From contig VDFB02139063.1 in NCBI GenBank assembly GCA_007258455.2, forward strand, positions 248,001 through 312,000: a stretch of DNA of 64,000 bases, given 5' to 3'. This stretch comes from Sequoia sempervirens (Eukaryota; Streptophyta; Pinopsida; Cupressales; Cupressaceae). This document shows positions 59,739-64,000 of the stretch, one piece after another; position 1 is the first letter of the stretch; every line of letters starts with the position of its first letter. The translations under genes and the position numbers were made by a program. The notes under the pieces were generated by a model, which saw nothing but the letters and a program-made list of their open reading frames with translations, had not been told where the DNA came from and made no database searches.

Positions 59739-61006
59739 TGTTGGCAATACAAGGGTAGACAACTAAGAGGGGGGGTGAATCAATTGTCACAAAAATTCAA
59801 AACTTATTCAACTTATTAACCTTATTCTTAGATACGATAATTAACCATGAAAGCATGAATCAACAACACATTAGAAACACACATAACACCAATATTTTTT
59901 ACATGGAAACCTTGTTAGGGGAAAAACCATGGTGGAGATCAGTCCACAAGATTATACCTTGTTAAAAGTATAATGAAAATGAAATGTGGGGAATACACAT
60001 GCATTCAGGCACACTGCCTAGAGCTCACTACTCAATTACAAGGGAAGACACACTGTCTTACAAAGAGATTTACATTAAAGCCATCCAGATTTTGAACTGA
60101 GAAAATAACATCTGCTAATGCCTGATTATAGTTCCAATTAAGCACATGAACACTTATTCACTCTTCTTCACTCTTCTTCACACTTCTTCACAATTATTCA
60201 CACTTTTCTTTGCCTTCAAATGGTATTCACACATACACACACACTCAGAATCCACTCCTGTATACATTCGTGCTTCAATTCGAATAAACATTCACTCTTA
60301 TATATCTGCAACATGAAATTTCATTGCTACAAGTAGGCCACAAAGAAATAATGAAATGAATATAAACTGTCGGCCCAAATCATTAAATATTATCAATGCT
60401 AATCAACCAAAGTCGGCCATAATTTAGTGAGGACCCAAAAAAATATCTCCAACACGAAAAAACTTCAATTAATTACTCCTCGAAGACCCACAACACGCTT
60501 CAACACCATGTCAACCAAGGACAAGAAAAACATGAATACGCAAAAGAAAATCACCAACCACGATCACAACGATCAATGTAGACATGCAAAAAAGATAGAG
60601 CATGATCTAGAAACATCCACAAGCAACATGAATCACTAGAGAATCATCCACAACAACTGAACTAACTGAAATAGTATCTCCTCAATCAGGAACACCGACT
60701 GAAGAAACAAAAAAACTGTCTGAATGGAAATATTCATAACTAGATCAAATCTTCATGCTAATCTCCGAAACTCGACGTGGATAGACTAGATACACTCAGA
60801 AAAAAACCCTTTAGTCCACAACCTCTTATCATCAACATACAAAAAATACCGACAAATTGAACTTCACTTTACCACTGACAACCTGCAACTTATTTCTTTA
60901 CAATTTTCTCAATATCCTCAACATATACAACTTCAAATGCATTTATGCTAATAGTGTTGACATTAATGACAACCACATATCAGCAAAAAAACCACAACAT
61001 CGAACA
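59739..61006 (-). repeat. Copia 5' LTR
   Basis: 1,268 bases, tgttggcaatac to cgaaca on the plus strand, matching 54058-55316, with the same ttcttcac array at about 60152-60201. Small open frames that occur in both LTRs (54738-54950, 60427-60639) are not taken as genes. Confidence 0.9.
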
Positions 61007-61011
61007 ATATC

Positions 61012-61600
61012 TTAATTCTTGTAGTGGTTTGAATGTGTTGGTGTGTTCAGAACCTTTCGTTTGACACTTCGAGGGTACATGTTAGTGTCACGATTTTGGT
61101 TGGTGACAACAAAGGCATCTCCTAGTTGGAATTTTTTAGAGATGTGATAGTAATGATGGGTTTTATGTTTTATGGTTGAGAAGGGTATCTTTTATGTTAT
61201 CTAGGACTGTTATTGGTTATGAGTTTGTTGATGTGCTTTTCTTTGAGTTGCCTTGGTAGTATATACTTCATGGAATTGATTTCAATATTAGTTTTGATGG
61301 TGTTTAATTTTTGAGGTTCCAAGAGAGGAGATTACACTTTGAGTATGTTGATTTTTTAGTTATGATCAAAGTGACACATCATCAACATGGTTCTTGTGTT
61401 AAATGGCTGCATTTAGGGGAGCATTGCTATAACAAGTTCTGTCACATGTCTACTAGAATATCTCAATTTTAAGCTCTCTGTGGTTATGATGCTATATTTA
61501 TTTATTGTTTTCAAATAATAGAGTCCTAGCAACAAGTGAATTTTTCCATCAAATTCAAGAGATTCTGAGGTCACTCAGAAAAGCTTCATGCTCAAGATCA
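61012..61600 (+). other. Decayed gypsy interior
   Basis: Continues the gypsy element after the copia duplication atatc. Frames are broken every 20-60 codons. No RT or integrase core motif was recognised. Confidence 0.5.
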
Positions 61601-61604
61601 ACAA

Positions 61605-62035
61605 ACATTGTATGTAGATAAGAAGAGATCAGAAGGAGTCTTTGAGGATGGTTTTTTGTTTTTTGTAAGTTTGAAACCATATAAGCAAAGTTCCCTAAAG
61701 AAAATTAGAGTAGGAAATCTCAAGCCCAAATTCTATGAACCTTACAAAGTCATCAAGAAGGTAGGAGAAGTAGTCCATGAGCTAGATTTTCCACCAAGTT
61801 ATAAAATATATAATGTCTTTTGTGTTTCTTGTCTCCAGAAAGTGATGGGATGGAAAAATGTGATTTCTCTTGAGTTTTCACCCTTAGATGACGAGGGAAA
61901 GTAGAACTTATACGTGAAAGATATTTGGAAATGAGAGAGAGGAAGTTAAGAAACAAAGGTATCACTGAGCACTTAATCAAACACAAAGATTTTCCCATTG
62001 AAGATGCAACATGGGAAGGGACATAAGACATCAAC
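61605..62035 (+). pseudogene. Gypsy integrase C-terminus and chromodomain-like relic
   Basis: From 61608 the frame gives FVSLKPYKQSSLKKIRVGNLKPKF, then YEPYKVIKKVGEVVHELDFPP and NVFCVSCLQKV, the end of plant gypsy integrases. After a shift near 61905 a chromodomain-like stretch follows with ERKLRN-type, KHKDFPIEDATWEG-type residues spread over two frames to about 62025. It would have tethered integrase to chromatin. Broken by at least two shifts and stops. Confidence 0.7.
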
Positions 62036-62085
62036 CATCCAATTCTTCATTGCTTGAGGACAGGAAATATTTGGGAGGGAGTACT

Positions 62086-63108
62086 TGTCATGTCCTCTTT
62101 TTAAAAAATAACATTCACTATTTTTGGCAAAGTCGGCTTCCTAAGTAGCAAGTCAAGGCCTATGGATGAATTGAGAAATTTGGGTTTTCAAAGTGAATTA
62201 ATTAAATTATTTTTGGGTGAAAAATTTATGAATATTCATAAATTATATTTTTAGGACCAAGTTGGGCATGGGTTTCTAGTGGAGCATGCTAATAGTCAAA
62301 TTGGAAACTCTCCTCTTGGTAGTAGGAGTTACAATCTTTATGGTTGCTTATTCTTGTCAGCGGGAGTTACAACCTTTCAAATTAAAGTTTCCTTCCCTTG
62401 AATGTGGGATTTTGGCACCCAAATTGGTGTTGGTAGTGGTTTGATATATTATTTCTTATTTTCCAAGTTGGGTTTCATATTCTATGCATTGTTTTCTCTC
62501 ATAGTTTGTGACGATTCTTCAGAGGCTGGTAAACCAATGAAGGATAAATCTACAGGGCTGATCAATCAAGGGGATTGAGGCTCAAAGACATTGGTTCTAA
62601 GGGTCTCCAAACTAAATTTCATCTAGAGATTACCATTGTGCTGAAAGCTTTTCATTTGTTTTCCTTATTCCATTTTGATTGCAAGAGTTTGATTAAGTTT
62701 GGAGTGCATAGTGAAGATTTATTAGTTTCAGTTTGTATTGCTGTTTTGAGCATCATATTTTGATGTCATTTCAGTATTCATACATGTAATTTACTAATAA
62801 AAACTTTGTATGAAGTTGGGGTGTTTTTGTGTAGAGTTTACTCTAGTTTCGAGGTGAGTTTTGGCTTTCAATTTGGAGATTTGTTGGTGCAGTTGTTCAA
62901 TATTCTTTTCTGATTTATATGATAGAGATATTGATTTAATTCCATGATAATATCTGAAATATATCATTCCACTTCGTTTACTCAATATCCAATTTCAATT
63001 TGGTGTAATTTGGTGTTCATTCTGGTATACCCAATTTGCTCTAATTTGAGTTTGATTAAAAAGGAGATTTTCAGATTTGAATTAACATTTTATTGAAGGG
63101 ATATTACA
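62086..63108 (+). repeat. 3' LTR of non-autonomous gypsy element
   Basis: 1,023 bases from tgtcatgtcc to atattaca, preceded by purine-rich ttgggagggagtact. Its first ten bases equal the start of the GH5-intron element LTR read on the minus strand, in line with relatedness of the two families. Confidence 0.8.
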
Positions 63109-64000
63109 TAGTGAGAGTTAATGTTACCTTTTAGAACAATTCAAAATAAATTTATGGAAATATTTCTAATGCAACCAACTAGTTCAATTTTCACCCAATG
63201 AGCAAGGAGTTTTGAGCCCCTCTAGTTAGGGTACCAAAATTAAATATATTCTTAGTTTTTATTTTTATTTTGTAGCTAATTTATTCTCATACAAATATCC
63301 ATTTCAAATTATAAGGATAAAATGTGTGTGATGTCTCTTCAATTTCCAAAGTGGACCGTAGCTTGATTGTTAATTGAATTTTTCTAGTTTTATTTATAAA
63401 ATTTATAAATGGGCTCAATTCAAAATAATGAAGTAGAGTAGAAGGCATGCATATTAAAAAAATATTTTCCTAGATTATATGAGATCTTAATTTTATGTTG
63501 TTTCTATCATTGTTAATTCACATTTATTTGTTGTTTCAATGATTAGTTACAATGTAGCTAGTTCCTCACTAGGTATTATCTTTTAAATTCCTACCTTAAT
63601 TCATATTAGAGAAGGGAGTGATAAGATGGTGAATTGGCTATCATCATCAAAGCCATTGAAGTAAGTTTGGGAGAGTTGGAGACCATGTGAGGGTTAGGAA
63701 AAAACCTAGGGTAAGATGCCTATGTGATGAGATACCAATCTAGGAACCAAGTGACGATGAAGCTTCCAATTCAAGAGAAGGAAAAATGAGTGTAGAGGAT
63801 AAATTTTCTAAGGGGTGTTACTAACAAGAGGAAATAAAATAAAGTTTGATCTTACCTATGGTTCAAGTGGATTGGATCATGAAGAATTATTATATTGGAC
63901 CCTTGATTTGATCACATTTTCCCTTCTTCAAGTGATTTTTTTATAAACACTTTTCTTGTTTTAATTTGAAAATTTCAAACTCCCTCAAATAAATTTTCTC
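63109..64000. repeat. Flank: inverted dispersed repeat, then unassigned DNA
   Basis: 63110-63590 is reverse-complement similar to 36585-37035. The remainder to 64000 is AT-rich with no coding frame or recognised element. Confidence 0.5.

Larger units (their letters stand above)
54058..61006 (-). mobile_element. Ty1/copia retrotransposon, near complete, minus strand
   Basis: 6.95 kb with LTRs 54058-55316 and 59739-61006 (tgttgg...ccaaca/cgaaca), target duplication atatc at 54053-54057 and 61007-61011. Minus-strand PBS 59725-59736 and a purine tract (aaagggggagat on the minus strand, 55317-55328). Order gag, protease, integrase, RT, RNase H is that of copia. The LTRs differ by scattered substitutions, visibly more than the capture element's LTRs. 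Confidence 0.92.
50873..63108 (+). mobile_element. Non-autonomous gypsy element, split by a copia element
   Basis: Partial 5' LTR 50873-51414, PBS 51416-51428, gag 51490-52295, extra ORF 52318-53845, then copia insertion 54058-61006. The remaining interior follows from 61012 with only an integrase tail and chromodomain-like relic, and the 3' LTR is 62086-63108. Without the copia element the interior is about 3.7 kb, too short for a full pol, and no RT is found, so RT was lost before the copia insertion. Confidence 0.75.

Noticed and set aside
1..64000. tRNA, rRNA, CRISPR array or bacterial-type features
   Set aside because: The tggtatca-type sites are retroelement primer sites, not tRNA genes. 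No spacer-repeat array or rRNA-like sequence was seen.

Overview
This is nuclear DNA of a seed plant with a repeat-bloated genome. The evidence is plant L1-type LINEs with a C-terminal RNase H, a chromodomain Ty3/gypsy element, several Ty1/copia-type elements, and a spliced plant glycoside hydrolase family 5 gene. The very large TE-filled intron and heavily mutated old elements would suit a gymnosperm, but that is a guess. I found no tRNA, rRNA or CRISPR array, and no clearly functional single-copy host gene.

Layout. 1-2335: remains of a LINE whose RT half is antisense and whose RNase H/3' half is sense, as expected from twin priming. 2770-16780: an old minus-strand L1 (ORF1 at 15319-16600, ORF2 at 2953-7150). 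It is split by a small non-autonomous LTR element (7332-15214, TSD tcctt), whose 5' LTR is itself split by a chromodomain gypsy element (7402-13728, TSD cttaa). 17225-33320: a GH5 (plant glucan 1,3-beta-glucosidase-like) pseudogene with nine recognisable exons. Its intron 3 holds a minus-strand LTR element (18146-25976, TSD ggtct). One LTR of that element holds a third element (21402-24950, TSD caaac). Exon 6 of the GH5 gene is split by a copia-type LARD (26888-32033, TSD ccctt).

The most interesting object is 21402-24950. It is a 3.55 kb copia-derived element whose gag, integrase and RT are gone. The space is filled by two long uninterrupted ORFs that join a copia protease to pieces of host genes. 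I recognise ribosomal protein uS4 (RPS9), an hnRNP R/Q-like RRM, eIF3c and eIF3b. This looks like a gene-capturing retrotransposon with chimeric ORFs, and three of the four recognised donors belong to the 40S initiation machinery.

28737-41374 is repeated as 41475-54369 on either side of a 100-N gap, so this is probably an unmerged contig overlap rather than a real tandem duplication. The two copies look identical at both ends and differ by about 2-3% only across the LARD end and the GH5 exons. After the duplicated block comes a decayed non-autonomous gypsy element (50873-63108). Its interior carries a nearly complete 6.9 kb minus-strand copia element (54058-61006, TSD atatc). The gypsy element's integrase C-terminus and 3' LTR follow at 61600-63108.

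Most in-frame stops in these relics sit where the family has Gln (CAG to TAG) or Trp (TGG to TGA), a methylcytosine-decay signature. The two capture-element ORFs are uninterrupted.
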